The notes under the pieces: model-generated
Databases searched by the model: none
The model's input: only the letters and a program-made list of their open reading frames with translations
Told to the model about the DNA's origin: nothing
Position numbers and translations under genes: made by a program
Source: Anas platyrhynchos
Taxonomy: Eukaryota > Chordata > Aves > Anseriformes > Anatidae
Direction of reading: 5' to 3'
DNA length: 64,000 nt
Assembly: GCF_047663525.1 (NCBI RefSeq)
Contig: NC_092592.1
Location: forward strand, 27,089,001-27,153,000
Part shown: positions 22,715 to 32,968 of the stretch, piece by piece
Position numbering within the stretch: position 1 is the stretch's first letter
Layout: each line of letters starts with the position of its first letter

Positions 22715-23857
22715 CACTGCTTTGGGAACCTTTTATTTTTAAAATGAATCTGCCTTCTGCGCTCAGCCCCAGCCTCAGGAGGAGGAGGACTAACGCAGAT
22801 GGACTTCCCCCTGTCCCCCCGATCCCAGCAAGGCACGAGGTGCCCCCCGGCCACGCCGTACCCCACCCCACAGCCCCCATGCAGAGGGGGAGAGGCTGGG
22901 GTCTCTCTCCCAAGCATGTTGGAGAGGCTGGAACCTGGGCTCTTCCTGCACGAGCGCTCTCAAGTTACACTGACTTTGCAAACAGAGGCACAAGATGAGC
23001 CAGACAGCCCTGACAAAGCCCCTTTGTGTGCAAAGGGCAAAGGTAGGAGAGATGGGAACACAGGGCCCTGGCGTCCTGCAGCATAATCTGGGCTTCCACA
23101 AAGGAAAGGGAGAGGCAGGGCCAGCCCCGAGCTCGCCCGGGCTGCTGCCAGCTCCTCAGCTCAGAAGAGAGAGTTTGGGTGCCGGCTGGGATGGCGAGAT
23201 AAGGGAATTAGGCTGCTCTCTTCAGCTAAGTAGCTGCAATCAGTCGCAGCGACAGGATTGATCCCAGAGGAATTGCAGCGAGACAGCACGGGGAGCGCCG
23301 CAGCTGCCAGCGCACGTGCTGGGCTGCCCAGTATGATGGAGCTGCACCACGCTGGCATTCAGCATCTCACCCAGCCCGGGGCGGCAGGAAACGGGCAAGG
23401 ATCCTCACTGGCAGAGCCCGGAGGCATCACCCAACCTCCCGAGCAGAGAATGGGCTGGGAGGACTCTGTATGTCCCCGTGTGCCTCTCCGCCACCGCTCC
23501 TGGGGATCAGAAGGGTAGAGGTGAAGTTATAAAGGAGCCAAGCAAACCGAAAACAAAGTGCTTTGGGCAGGGAGCGGTCCCGCAGTCCCCTAGTGCAGCC
23601 AGTGCTTTCATCTGCAAACGCGCCCGGCGTTTGCTCCTCCACTGGGGCACAAATTGCACTTGCTATACGCAACCTGCCCTGCTTCCAGGGGGGACACCCC
23701 AGCTGCAGCCCCCCAAAGGGATCTTTGAGATGCTGCAAGGAGGCTTCAAACAGGAGCAGGCTTCCCGCTGCCAGGCAGGGCAGGGTTTCCAGGGGAGGAT
23801 GTGGCTTCCCCTTCTCGTGCACCCAAGGGTCGAGACCCCGTCGTGCTTCCCCCCCCC
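22715..23857 (-). other. HPS6: HPS6 3'UTR (probable)
   Basis: On the minus strand, the sequence after the HPS6 stop runs about 1.1 kb to the first AATAAA (22737-22732). No other gene is seen. The extent depends on that signal being the one used. Confidence 0.5.
22732..22737 (-). terminator. HPS6: Candidate HPS6 poly(A) signal
   Basis: Plus-strand TTTATT here reads AATAAA on the minus strand. It is the first canonical hexamer after the HPS6 stop codon. Transcript ends would show whether it is used. Confidence 0.5.
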
Positions 23858-26296
23858 TCACACCGTGTCACCCTGTGCCAGCGCCGAGGGAGAGGAAGTC
23901 CTTGCCACGGGTGGCTGAGGAGCATCACCGCCCGCTGCTTTTTGGGGGTTCTTGTGCTCTCGGGGTGGGGCGGGAGGGGGGAACGTGGGGCTCTGCAAGG
24001 CGTCCGAGTACATCTCGTGCTGCACGCAGGGACGCTGCACAACCCTCTGCAGCAGCGGCTTGAGCAAGCCCACAGTCAGCTGGTTCCCTTCGCTCGAGAA
24101 GGGCACCGGGTCCCCCTGGGTGCGAGGGAGGTGCTGCAGGACCACGGTGAGGATGTCCGAGGCGGTGAGCTCAGCGGGGCACAGCGGCCACAGCGTGTCC
24201 ACGTAAGGGTCCAGCTCGCGGTGCTGGGCGAACTCTGCCAGCAGCGTGGTGAAAATCTCCTTGTTCAGCAAGGGACTGAGCTTGGAGAACTTCTCCGCCA
24301 CCTCCACCACCCGCTGCCACCGCTTCAGGCGGATGAGAAGGTGCAGAGCCTGCAGCACGGCCTTTGGCCGCTGGCTGCAGAGCAGCAGCTCGAGCTCCAT
24401 CTCATCGTCCCCCTCGCTGCGCTTGCTTTTCCTGGCCAGCACCCCCAAAGCTCTCTTGTACAGCGGCACCCGGCCCTCCGGGCCCTCCTTGCTGCTGTAC
24501 GCCCAGGAGACGCTGACATACTGCTGGGTCTGCTCCACGAAACCGGGCAGCCACTTGGGTTTGAACCTGAGGAAGGAGGCACAGATGAGCTCGAAGAGCG
24601 GCACCACGCCGTTCTGACCCCCCTCCTCCTGCTGCTGCGGTCCCCCCAGCACCTTCTTCCACACCTCCGGGGTGGCCCTGGCCACCACGAGGCCGTCCCC
24701 GTTCTGCTGCAGCTGCAGGCAGCTCCTCGTGGCCTTCCAGGCAGCTTTGGGGAAGGAGCCAAAGACTGAGTTCAGGTAGGCCAAGTTGTCCTTGTCTATG
24801 TCGGAGTGCAGCACGCGGCTGACCTCCTGCTCCACCAGCTCCTCGCAGTAACTCTCCACCTCGCTCTCCGGGGCAGCCACCACGCAGCTCTTGAGGAGCT
24901 CCAGGCTCAGGTAGCTCTGCAGCTCCAGGCTCATTGTGCTCAGCAGCTTGGTGTAAGTGTCCTGGAGGCCTCGGGCTGGTTTCTGCTTCTGGTGGAGGCT
25001 GTGCTGCAGGATGGCGGCGAGAGCCACAGGGGCCTGGAACGCGCCGCCCTTCTTCAGCTTCTCCACCGTCAGCTTGGAGCTGCTGAGGCTCCTCCTCTGG
25101 TAGTACCGGCAGGCCTCCTCGAACACCATCTCCACCAGGCACGGCTCGGCCCTGCTGCTGTCCTCGGGGCTGGAGAAGCCCAGGCTGTAGATGCCCGTTT
25201 GCGTGAGGAGCTGGATGCTGTCCTCCTCTCCTGGGGACTCCAGGAAATGCACCTCCTTCATGTTGAGGATTTTCTTTTCGATGAGCCTCCCGCTGTTCAG
25301 GTCGACGAGGTACAGCACCCCGGCCAGCATGCAAGCCAGGGTGCTGCCAAAAGTTTTCAGCTGCACACTATTTTCCTGAGCCAGGGGGGCCCCTTCCAGA
25401 TCGAAGACGTGTCTCTGCGTCCCGTCTGCCTCTACCATGCTGACAGCGCCCTTGGTGCTCACCAGCAGCAGAGCCCCGTGGCCGGACACGGCGCAGCTGT
25501 GAACGTCCAGAGGTGCCAGCGCCGAGAGGAGGCCCACGGAGCCGAGCAGCAGCTTCCTGAAGTCCGACTCGCTGCTGGCCTGCAGCACCTTGCTGCGCAC
25601 AACGCCCGCCGAGGGGGCCGCGAGGGTAAGCCTGGCCTCCTCGGGGTGCCAGACGAGGAGGAACTTGGCGGCGGCGGTGCCACCAGAGGAGGTGGGCAGC
25701 ATGAATACATGCCGTGGGGCTGCCAGGACGCGGTACTCGGGGCTGTTGTGCAGGACGATGCTGACAGGGCCGAGCCTCACGCCTTGCTCCTCCACCTCCA
25801 GCGCCCGGGCGCAGACGCAGAACCTGAAGGCGCCCTTACCGGCGTCCGGGTGCACGTCTGAGGGGGGCCTCTCCTCGCACCACACCAGCCGCTCGCCCTG
25901 GCAGCACACGGCCGCCACTCGTGCCCGGCCGCCCTGGCAGAGCTCCAGAGCCCGCAGCGGCTGCCAGCCCGCCGCCAGGCGCCACAGCTCGGTGCGGCCG
26001 CGCTCCCACACCACGGCCAGCACCCAGCCGCCCGCTGCCCGTGGGCTGTGCGGGAACAGCAGCCCCACCGGTGCCTCCCGGCTCGGTGGCAGCTCCCAGC
26101 TCCTCCGTAGCTCGGTGCCCGTGCCGCCGAGGCGCTGGAAGGCCAGCAGCCGGCCGCCCCGCTGCAGCACCAGGTGCCCGCCGTCGGGGCTGGGCACGAC
26201 GCGGCTGGGCTCCCCCCCGGGGCTCAGCAGCTCCGCCAGGCCCCCGCCACCGCGGCTCCACTCTGACACCCGCCGCAGCGGCCCCGCTCGCTTCAT
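23858..26296 (-). CDS. HPS6: HPS6, BLOC-2 complex subunit
   Basis: HPS6 is a subunit of BLOC-2 (with HPS3 and HPS5), which directs cargo to lysosome-related organelles such as melanosomes and platelet dense granules. Loss in humans causes Hermansky-Pudlak syndrome type 6. The frame is one uninterrupted 812-codon exon; human HPS6 is likewise single-exon, about 775 residues. The start MKRAGPLRRVSEWS parallels human MKRSGTLRLLSDLS. Other family landmarks are LVWCEERP near residue 150, VFEEACRYYQRRSL near 390-405, EQEVSRVLHSDI, PEVWKKVLGG, RPKAVLQALHLL and LLAEFAQHRELD. The N-terminal half is of the type expected for a beta-propeller-like domain and the rest is helical. After the family's usual FPPPAPPRE end, about 30 extra residues rich in Gln/Pro/Ser/Ala follow. 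The gene is divergent from ARMH3 (head to head) and convergent with the prominin gene. Long open frames on the opposite strand are shadows. Confidence 0.96.
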   Translation of the reverse strand: MKRAGPLRRVSEWSRGGGGLAELLSPGGEPSRVVPSPDGGHLVLQRGGRLLAFQRLGGTGTELRRSWELPPSREAPVGLLFPHSPRAAGGWVLAVVWERGRTELWRLAAGWQPLRALELCQGGRARVAAVCCQGERLVWCEERPPSDVHPDAGKGAFRFCVCARALEVEEQGVRLGPVSIVLHNSPEYRVLAAPRHVFMLPTSSGGTAAAKFLLVWHPEEARLTLAAPSAGVVRSKVLQASSESDFRKLLLGSVGLLSALAPLDVHSCAVSGHGALLLVSTKGAVSMVEADGTQRHVFDLEGAPLAQENSVQLKTFGSTLACMLAGVLYLVDLNSGRLIEKKILNMKEVHFLESPGEEDSIQLLTQTGIYSLGFSSPEDSSRAEPCLVEMVFEEACRYYQRRSLSSSKLTVEKLKKGGAFQAPVALAAILQHSLHQKQKPARGLQDTYTKLLSTMSLELQSYLSLELLKSCVVAAPESEVESYCEELVEQEVSRVLHSDIDKDNLAYLNSVFGSFPKAAWKATRSCLQLQQNGDGLVVARATPEVWKKVLGGPQQQEEGGQNGVVPLFELICASFLRFKPKWLPGFVEQTQQYVSVSWAYSSKEGPEGRVPLYKRALGVLARKSKRSEGDDEMELELLLCSQRPKAVLQALHLLIRLKRWQRVVEVAEKFSKLSPLLNKEIFTTLLAEFAQHRELDPYVDTLWPLCPAELTASDILTVVLQHLPRTQGDPVPFSSEGNQLTVGLLKPLLQRVVQRPCVQHEMYSDALQSPTFPPPAPPREHKNPQKAAGGDAPQPPVARTSSPSALAQGDTV

Positions 26297-26321
26297 CCCG
26301 GGGAGCCCAGCGGGACCCCCC

Positions 26322-26745
26322 GGTTCCTGGGGGACACCTCCTGGTTCCTAGGGGACCCCCCGGTTCCTAGGGGACCCCCTCGGGTTACTCGAGGACCCCC
26401 CCCCGGTTCCTCAGGGACTCCTCCTGGTTCCTAGGGGACCCTCTCCGGTTCCTCGGGGACCCCCCCTCGATACTAGGGGACCCCTCCGGTTCCTAGAGGA
26501 CCCCTCTCCGGTTATTCGGGACCCCTCTGATTCCTCGGGTGCCCCCTTCGGTTCCTGGGGGACTCCCTCCGGTTCCTCGAGGACCCCTTCCTGTTATTTG
26601 GGACCTCCCTCCGGTTCCTAGGGGACCCCTACCGGTTCCTCGGGTGCCCCCCCCGGTTATTCGGGACCCCCCTCCGGTTCCTCGCAGCCCCCCCCCAGTT
26701 CCTAATGGACCCCCCCCGGTCTCTCGGGGACCCCCCCCGGTGCCC
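26322..26745. repeat. GC-rich minisatellite, ~20-bp unit, upstream of HPS6
   Basis: About 20 imperfect tandem copies with consensus GGTTCCTAGGGGACCCCCC (18-23 bp each, + strand) start about 25 bases upstream of the HPS6 ATG. Variant copies swap CCTAGG for CCTCGG, ATTCGG or ACTCGA and differ in the length of the C run. Proline-rich frames across it are by-products of the repeat. On the HPS6 strand each unit contains a CCCCTAGGAACC-like word, similar to a 3' splice site. Confidence 0.9.
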
Positions 26746-26820
26746 CCTTCTCCCCCCTCCGCCCGGTTTCCCCAGCCCCCCCCCCTCCTCCCTCCCTCCC
26801 CCCCACCCACCGGGCGCTAC
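26327..26820 (-). other. HPS6: Possible HPS6 5'UTR intron spanning the minisatellite
   Basis: On the minus strand a donor-like CCGCAG/GTAGCG has its gt at 26820-26819. An acceptor-like GTCCCCCAG ends at 26327, about 30 bases before the ATG. Splicing here would remove the minisatellite from the HPS6 leader. Human HPS6 is not known to me to have such an intron, so this is speculative. The alternative is a leader beginning inside or downstream of the repeat. Confidence 0.3.
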
Positions 26821-27143
26821 CTGCGGCGGGGCCGCTCCCGGTGCCGGGGCCGTCCCGGCGGCGGCACCGCACAGCACAGCTCGGTACAACACGGCGCTGC
26901 GCAATCACGAGGCGGCGGGCTTCCGGGAGAAGCCTCTCCCCTCCGGAGCCGCTCCGAGCCGTGCCGTGCTGCGCAGAGCCGTGCCGTGCCACAGCGGGCG
27001 GCACCGTGCCGGGATCACCGGGCAGGGAGGGCTCCCGGTGCTGCCCCCCCCCCCCCAAGCTCCCCGGTAGAGCCCCGCGCGGTGCGGGCGGCGCTAGGAC
27101 CGCGCGGCGGCGCTGGGTTGGGGGGGGGGGGGGCGCCCCATTG

Positions 27144-27153
27144 GCGCATGCGC
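27144..27153. promoter_or_regulatory. NRF1-type site GCGCATGCGC
   Basis: This is a perfect palindrome matching the NRF1 core (YGCGCAYGCGCR), followed by AGT. It overlaps by one base the ATTGG (inverted CCAAT) at 27140-27144 and lies about 50 bases before the ARMH3 exon 1 donor. It is probably close to the ARMH3 transcription start. Confidence 0.7.
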
Positions 27154-27205
27154 AGTAGCGCGGGCGGCGCCTGCGCGCTGCGGAGGGGAGCGGCGGGGCC
27201 CGCAG
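27150..27205 (+). other. ARMH3: ARMH3 non-coding first exon (3' end defined)
   Basis: The segment ends in CCCGCAG at a consensus donor GTGAGC (gt 27206-27207) in the CpG island. It contains no ATG in a useful frame, so it would be 5'UTR joined to the exon at 32959. The left boundary is a guess from the NRF1 site position. Confidence 0.55.
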
Positions 27206-30200
27206 GTGAGCGGCGGGGCGGGGAGGGACGGGGGGGGGGGGGAGAGGAGGGGGTCGTGGGCCCCCCCCTGCGCGCGCGGGGCCGGGCAGGCCACGCCCCC
27301 TAACGGCCCTAACGGCCATAACGGGCGGGGGGCAGCGCGTCCTGTCAGAGGGCCCGCGGGCCCTGCGCGGGGTGGGACCGCGCCGGGAGTTCCGGGGGGG
27401 CACGCGTTAAATGTGTTTAAATACACATATTTATAGCCATAAACATCTTCATACGCGTCAGTGTTACTCTAAAATGCTTGTACTGCTGCTGCTCCCTGTC
27501 TCCACAGCCTCACTTCACTGCAGTCCTGCCGCCCTCACCTTGCTGCCTCCCGTTTCCTCGCCTCTTCCCACCTCACAGCTGGGAAAAGGGCAGGGAAGGG
27601 GTCAGGCAGGGTGTTTCCCGTCAGTTTCAGCGTCTGAAAATATCCACAGGTGGCCCGAGCTGTGGGCATACAGGCGGCGTGGAGTATTTCACGGTGAAAT
27701 AAGTGGGGTGGGTACTGAAGGGCTTGCAAAGTGGAAGCCCCAGGAGGTTTCCTCACACGAGAGCTAAGGGTTGGGGCTAGAAGTACGGAAAGGAATTGCG
27801 AGGAAATGGAAAAAATCAATTGGGGAAAAAAGGTCTGAACTGATGGAGGTGGAGCGTGTGCCGCTTGTCTACATGGGCTTGACAGGAGGAAGCGTAGCTG
27901 GTTGGTGGTGCGGAGTTGATGGATTGGGTGTTACTTTACCTGGACGGGTAGAAATGGAAGGCAATTACGGATGAAGTATTGAGAATGTAATTTGGACGTT
28001 ATTCTTCATATTGTTGCTGAAGCTCATGTAGTGGAAGTTTGTGGCTGTATCTGCGTTAGGAAGCTGCTTTTCCTGTTTTTCAAGGGGTGGAAAATAGGCG
28101 AGCAGTGGTGTAACTGCAGGTTGGGCTATGTGGAAACACGTAGCACACTGCTCTGAGAGGATGGAAGGGCTTGCTGGTAAAAGTGCATATACTGACACTG
28201 TGCTAGAGGTTGTGTTGCTGTGTTTTTTTGTCAGTGTCATACCCTCTGAATCTATTTCTTGCTAATTATTACAGGAAGGCACCTGAAATTTCTGCCAGAT
28301 CGATCCAAAGATTATGTGCCGTGAGTGACACCAAATAATGTTTACAAATACACACAAACTAGGCTGTAAAGAATAGATGAAATGTAAAAGTAGCATGAAC
28401 TTTAACTGTCCACGTTGGCAGAGCATAAATTGCAAAAGGGTTTGTAGCAGGAATTTGGTTGTTGGTTGCTTAAGCCGTGACAAAATCTAACGCACTGTGT
28501 CCCTCTCCTCTCTGATTTCCCTGGGGTTCTGCCCAGAGCGCTGCTAGGGGGCTCCTGGGGGTTTAATGCTGGAGTTTGGGCTGGGTCAAGGCACTGTCCA
28601 AGCTTTGGCATTGGTAGGCTGGTGTGCAGGGGGCAGGTTGTTGGTTGTTTCCTCTGGTGGATGAGTGCTAGAAATTAATTGCCTGTCTCCTGCAGATTCA
28701 TTACATAGATTAAGTGCAAGCTTTTCCTGGAATTTCACCAAAGAGTAGAATGACCATTTGGATTACAATCTGTTTCTTTAGAAGCCATGGTCTCACTTTA
28801 GGCAGAAGTTTATCTCCTGCCTTCTTGCATGCTTTAGATAATTTTTGAACAACTGTCCTTTTGACTTCAGGGATATACCCAGAAGGACACAGCATGGATC
28901 ATACTGGGTCCTAGCAGTGTGCAGTTGGTGTTGGGCTGGTTGTGGTAACCACCCTGAAATCTTGCCAGCTTGAAATCTTAACCCAGCATGAAATCTTTAA
29001 ACAAGTAGTCCAGTCTGAGTAGCAGTGGCAAGTCAAGGGATTGGATTCTAAAAGGAAAAGTATCTCAGCTCTTATTCAGAGCCTTCATTAATATTGATCG
29101 ATATTGACTTTGGCATAATAATATCTTGCATCATTTGCACTACATTTTTCAGATACAGAATAAACGGTGTGCCAACTAAATATGTGAAAATACCGTTTAT
29201 TGTCATCTGCTTGTTTTGTTTTTATTTAGCCTAGCAGTGTCACAGTATATTTTTGAGAGTTACAGGCTGTGTGTGTGCAAGATTACAGGAGTTTCAAGTT
29301 TTGGATCCTGTTTCTTTCTCTACAGTAGTATTTTTGTTGTTACGAGATCTGTACAACAGTAAGTCTGAACGGGAGCTGAATTACAATTCAGAAAAGCCGC
29401 AGTTTTCAATCCGCACGAGTCTGAGTGAACTTCAGACTCCAAATGTCTTTTTTTTTCCTCTTCTTCCGTGGATATTCTAACTGAAAGCTGACAGGGATGT
29501 GTTCATCTGAATGTCACATGTTTGATTTGAATCTCTGGAATGAGTTTTGGACTGAAATGGACGGGAGGTGGATGCTCGGATGTGCTCATTCCTTTGTTCC
29601 TGCCTGGATCAGCTGATCCTGGGGTTGATGACAGATAGACCAAAGGTCTGCCTGAACTTCTGTCTGCCACGGCTTTTTTTCTTCCTGCCTTGGAGCTGCC
29701 AAGACTCATGCTCTGTCAAGGTTTCTGTTAGCTCCAGACGAAGCATCTTGGATCTTCTGCAGCACAGCACAGTACTCGCTGTTCCGAAACCCCCGTGCGC
29801 GTACGTCTCAGCCCTGAGGGACAGCTCTGTGCAGTCAGTGACTGCAGCAGGATTCACTTAGCAGCATGTGTTAATGGGACTGACCTATTGACAGAATAAA
29901 TTATCCATTTGAACCTGAAACGTGGAAATTGCACCGATGCCTTTGAAACGTGATACGTTTTAAAGGGTAATTCTTAACTATATTCAGCGTCTCTGTTTTC
30001 ATAAACTGTCACGATGCCCTGATAATTCGACACCTCTGCAACTAGTAAATGTTTAGTGCAGTTGATTGCTGTTTTCTGCAGCTGTCTACAAGGTCCCCAT
30101 TAACAAAATGCAGTTTCCTGTTTCCGTCTTTCTGACATCTGGAGAATGTAATTGCATGGAGTGAAAAGAAAAAGCCATTTGTGCAGCCTGATCATCATAG

Positions 30201-32958
30201 GTCACGAAACAAGCATAGCCTAATAAAGTGTTGGCATGAAAGGCAACTCTTCCTTTTCTCCCCTTGCTCCTCCGTATGCTCATTTGTAGAACAGCAAGTT
30301 ATGAACAAGAATGTTATTTAATCCTTGCCTCCAGCAGTCATCTCTGTATGCTCTGTGCAGCTCTGGTTGAGAGAATATGAATCCCAAGTCCCATTTTGAC
30401 CCAGACTAGAGTTTTCACGTGATCGTGTGGGCCCTCTGGTGCTCTTTCAGCATCAGACGTTTGTGTCTTCTGGGATTTAGACTTCTCCATCTTTCTGGAA
30501 GTGTAGGAAACGTGCTAAAATACGGTTTGCAAAGTTCAGGGATCAGGCAGAGTGTATTGATCCCCTCCCGTAAGCATACACATTTGGGATGTGAACGCTG
30601 ACCTAGAAGCGCTCTGAGTTAGTTTATTAGTTTTGACATTGGGATTCATTAGCTGTAATTCAATTAGAAGCATGCTGATGGATGTGTTTGTATTCAGGGG
30701 ATGGTGGCTGCTTGTGATTCAGAAACTTACGATTCTAGTTGAGAAATTGTTTTGTGCAATCTTGGGTAAGATTTGTCTTGCTAAGCTAAAAGTGACATTG
30801 TTCTTGATTTGGTTTTTAATAGATTTCTCTCTGTTTCCAATTATGTTTCTAATTAATGTCTTATTTCCCATGACAGTTTAAAAATAATGCAAAGTCTGTA
30901 AAAGAGAAGCTATCAGGATGACTGAATAATGTTTTCTTCTTCGTTTTGTTAGACTTGTTAGACCTTTTCTCCATCTTAATTGGATGCAATTTCTGTATTT
31001 ACATAGGTTATGGTGCAGAAGGTCCTAAGCATTCTTCTGGCCATGTTTTTGGGGCTGGTTTCACTCAGCCTAGTGTGCACACAAACTGGTCACATTCCCA
31101 TCCTAGGCGGAAGAGAGAACACTTCTCCCCTGTTGTATGTCAATCTCAGCTCTTGAGGTGTGAGATCTGCTGCTCTCTGTCCACTGCTTTGCCAGCCAGG
31201 CAAACCTCCTGTCCTTCACAGCTGGGGCAGGGCTTTTTTTTTTGCAGCAGAAGAGTTTTTTCCAGCCTTGAAGATGTTTTCGTGCCACTTGGGACTGAAG
31301 TTCATGGCTCAAGGGATGGATGTCTGAATAACCTGTTGCAGGCTTTGGGAGCCTGAGAGTCCTGGTTGGGAATGTAGTTTAGTCTTAGGACAATCAAAAG
31401 CTGCCCACAGAGGAAGGAGTGCAGAAGAGACCTGGAACTGGCATTCAGTTGTCTCTGGAACCTGTTTTTTTTACAGAAAGGTGGATCTGAGCATGCCATC
31501 GTCACTGAAGGTGTTCAGGCAGTCTGGGGTGGAGGCGAAATCCAAAGCTGTCTCCATGGCTGCCAACTCAGAAAGCTCAGGGGTCTCAGAGGCAGGCTGC
31601 AGTGTACTTACCTTTCTATGCATAATTTAGCATGGCTGAGTGCAGCTGCCACGAGAGCCTGCCTCTGTTTTTCTGGAGCATGACATCAGTCAAGCCTCTG
31701 CCTGAGGTGTGCTGCTGCCATGTGTGTAATTACCTTCGGAAGTCTGGGAGAAAGGTTTGGAGCTTGGGGAGACGCCAGGGCATGGCGTTCACTTTCTGCT
31801 AAGTACCTCTGATGTGCTGCAGTGATAAAGGAGGATAGGACACTGCTAAATCTCTGGTGCTTGCCAGAAAATTCCGAGATTGCAGATAAATGCATATTTG
31901 CAAGGTCAGAGTGGGGATGTGCTTTGCAGCATGAGACGTTGAGAGTACGTGGCAAGTCACACGTCCTGACTGTCAGCCCCTGACATGGCTTGACTGGTGC
32001 AGATTGTTCAGGACTACAGCTAAGGCTGCTTTTTCAACAGCTGATTTTGTAGCAATGATATATATATATATCATTATAATATATATATATATATTAAATA
32101 AGATAATCAGTAAGCATGAGGCATCAATTAATTATAGTAAACCTTGATTGTGTTTCTAGAAAACCCTTTGTTGTCAAAGGAACCAGGAAGTTCTGGTTAA
32201 AAATAATAATAAAAAAATAATAAAAAAATAATCCTGCAAAGCTTCTCCCCTGTGTTCCTCCATCTTCCTCCAGAACCCGAACCACACGTGATGCTTTTGA
32301 GGCTGGGGTTCTTTTCTGCTTTGGTTTGCAGAGCAGCTGGCACAGCTGGGGAATGCCAAGGTGCAGAGGTAGGGATGAGCAAGGGTGGCAGGAGTGCTTC
32401 AGGGAGGCTTTGCTGCCAAATGCTTCCTTGTGTTGGTTGTAGCATTGGAATGCACGAGCAGAACTGGAAGTACTTTGGCAGGTAGCACATTAAACAGATA
32501 AAAGAGAAGACTTTTTCAAACCATTTCAGGTGCTTTTTTGTCACAGGATGTCCTCGAGGCTTGACTAACTTTAGAGAAGACTGGATATCCATTTGATAGC
32601 AACCATCACAGTGTGTGCAGTGATATTTTTTTTAAAATATACCTTTTAGATGTAAAGTAGTTCTGATCATGAATCAGTTTCCGGCAGAGAAGAATTAAGA
32701 AAACTGATCCGTAAGCTGCTTATTCTGTGTCTGCCTGTGGGTGAACTCTTGCATATTTGTTTGAAATAGGTTAGAGGACTTGGAGAGGACCTTTGGTCTG
32801 ATTTCTTATCTGGTATAGTTATTAAAGCCCCTATTTGCAGCTTGTGAGAGTCTTAGTACCTCTGTGTAGTGAAGTCTTCTGTGGCTGTGGCAGTCCAGAT
32901 ATGCCTTGAAGGAAAGTTCAAGGTTCCCTAGTCATTTTTTGTTGATTCTTTCCTTCAG
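27206..32958 (+). other. ARMH3: ARMH3 intron 1
   Basis: This 5.75 kb of AT-richer sequence holds no coding exon I can support. It contains an alternating TA tract at 32058-32095 and the start of the low-GC part of the window. No transposon was confidently recognised, and short open frames have no family resemblance. Confidence 0.65.
32058..32095. repeat. (TA)n microsatellite, interrupted and self-complementary
   Basis: Two runs of alternating TA are separated by a short CATTATA core, so the whole can fold back on itself. It sits inside ARMH3 intron 1. It is simple sequence without a gene. Confidence 0.9.
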
Positions 32959-32968
32959 GGTATGCAAC

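Larger units (their letters stand above)
26800..27400. promoter_or_regulatory. CpG island, bidirectional HPS6/ARMH3 promoter
   Basis: This is a CpG-dense block separating two head-to-head genes. It contains GTGCC/GCCGTGCC short repeats at 26955-27005, a long G run at 27119-27133, an inverted CCAAT box (ATTGG 27140-27144), an NRF1-type palindrome and the ARMH3 first-exon donor. CpG-island divergent promoters with NRF1 and CCAAT elements are common for housekeeping genes. The distance between start codons (26296 and 32969) is dominated by the ARMH3 first intron. Confidence 0.8.

Noticed and set aside
23801-25861. Long + strand frames (322 and 351 codons) antisense to HPS6
   Set aside because: They are antisense shadows of the strongly coding, GC-rich HPS6 exon; HPS6 landmarks lie on the minus strand.
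26539-27303. 254-codon + frame with repeated PPPVPRGP-type peptide
   Set aside because: The peptide repeat is the translation of the minisatellite; it runs into the CpG-island promoter.
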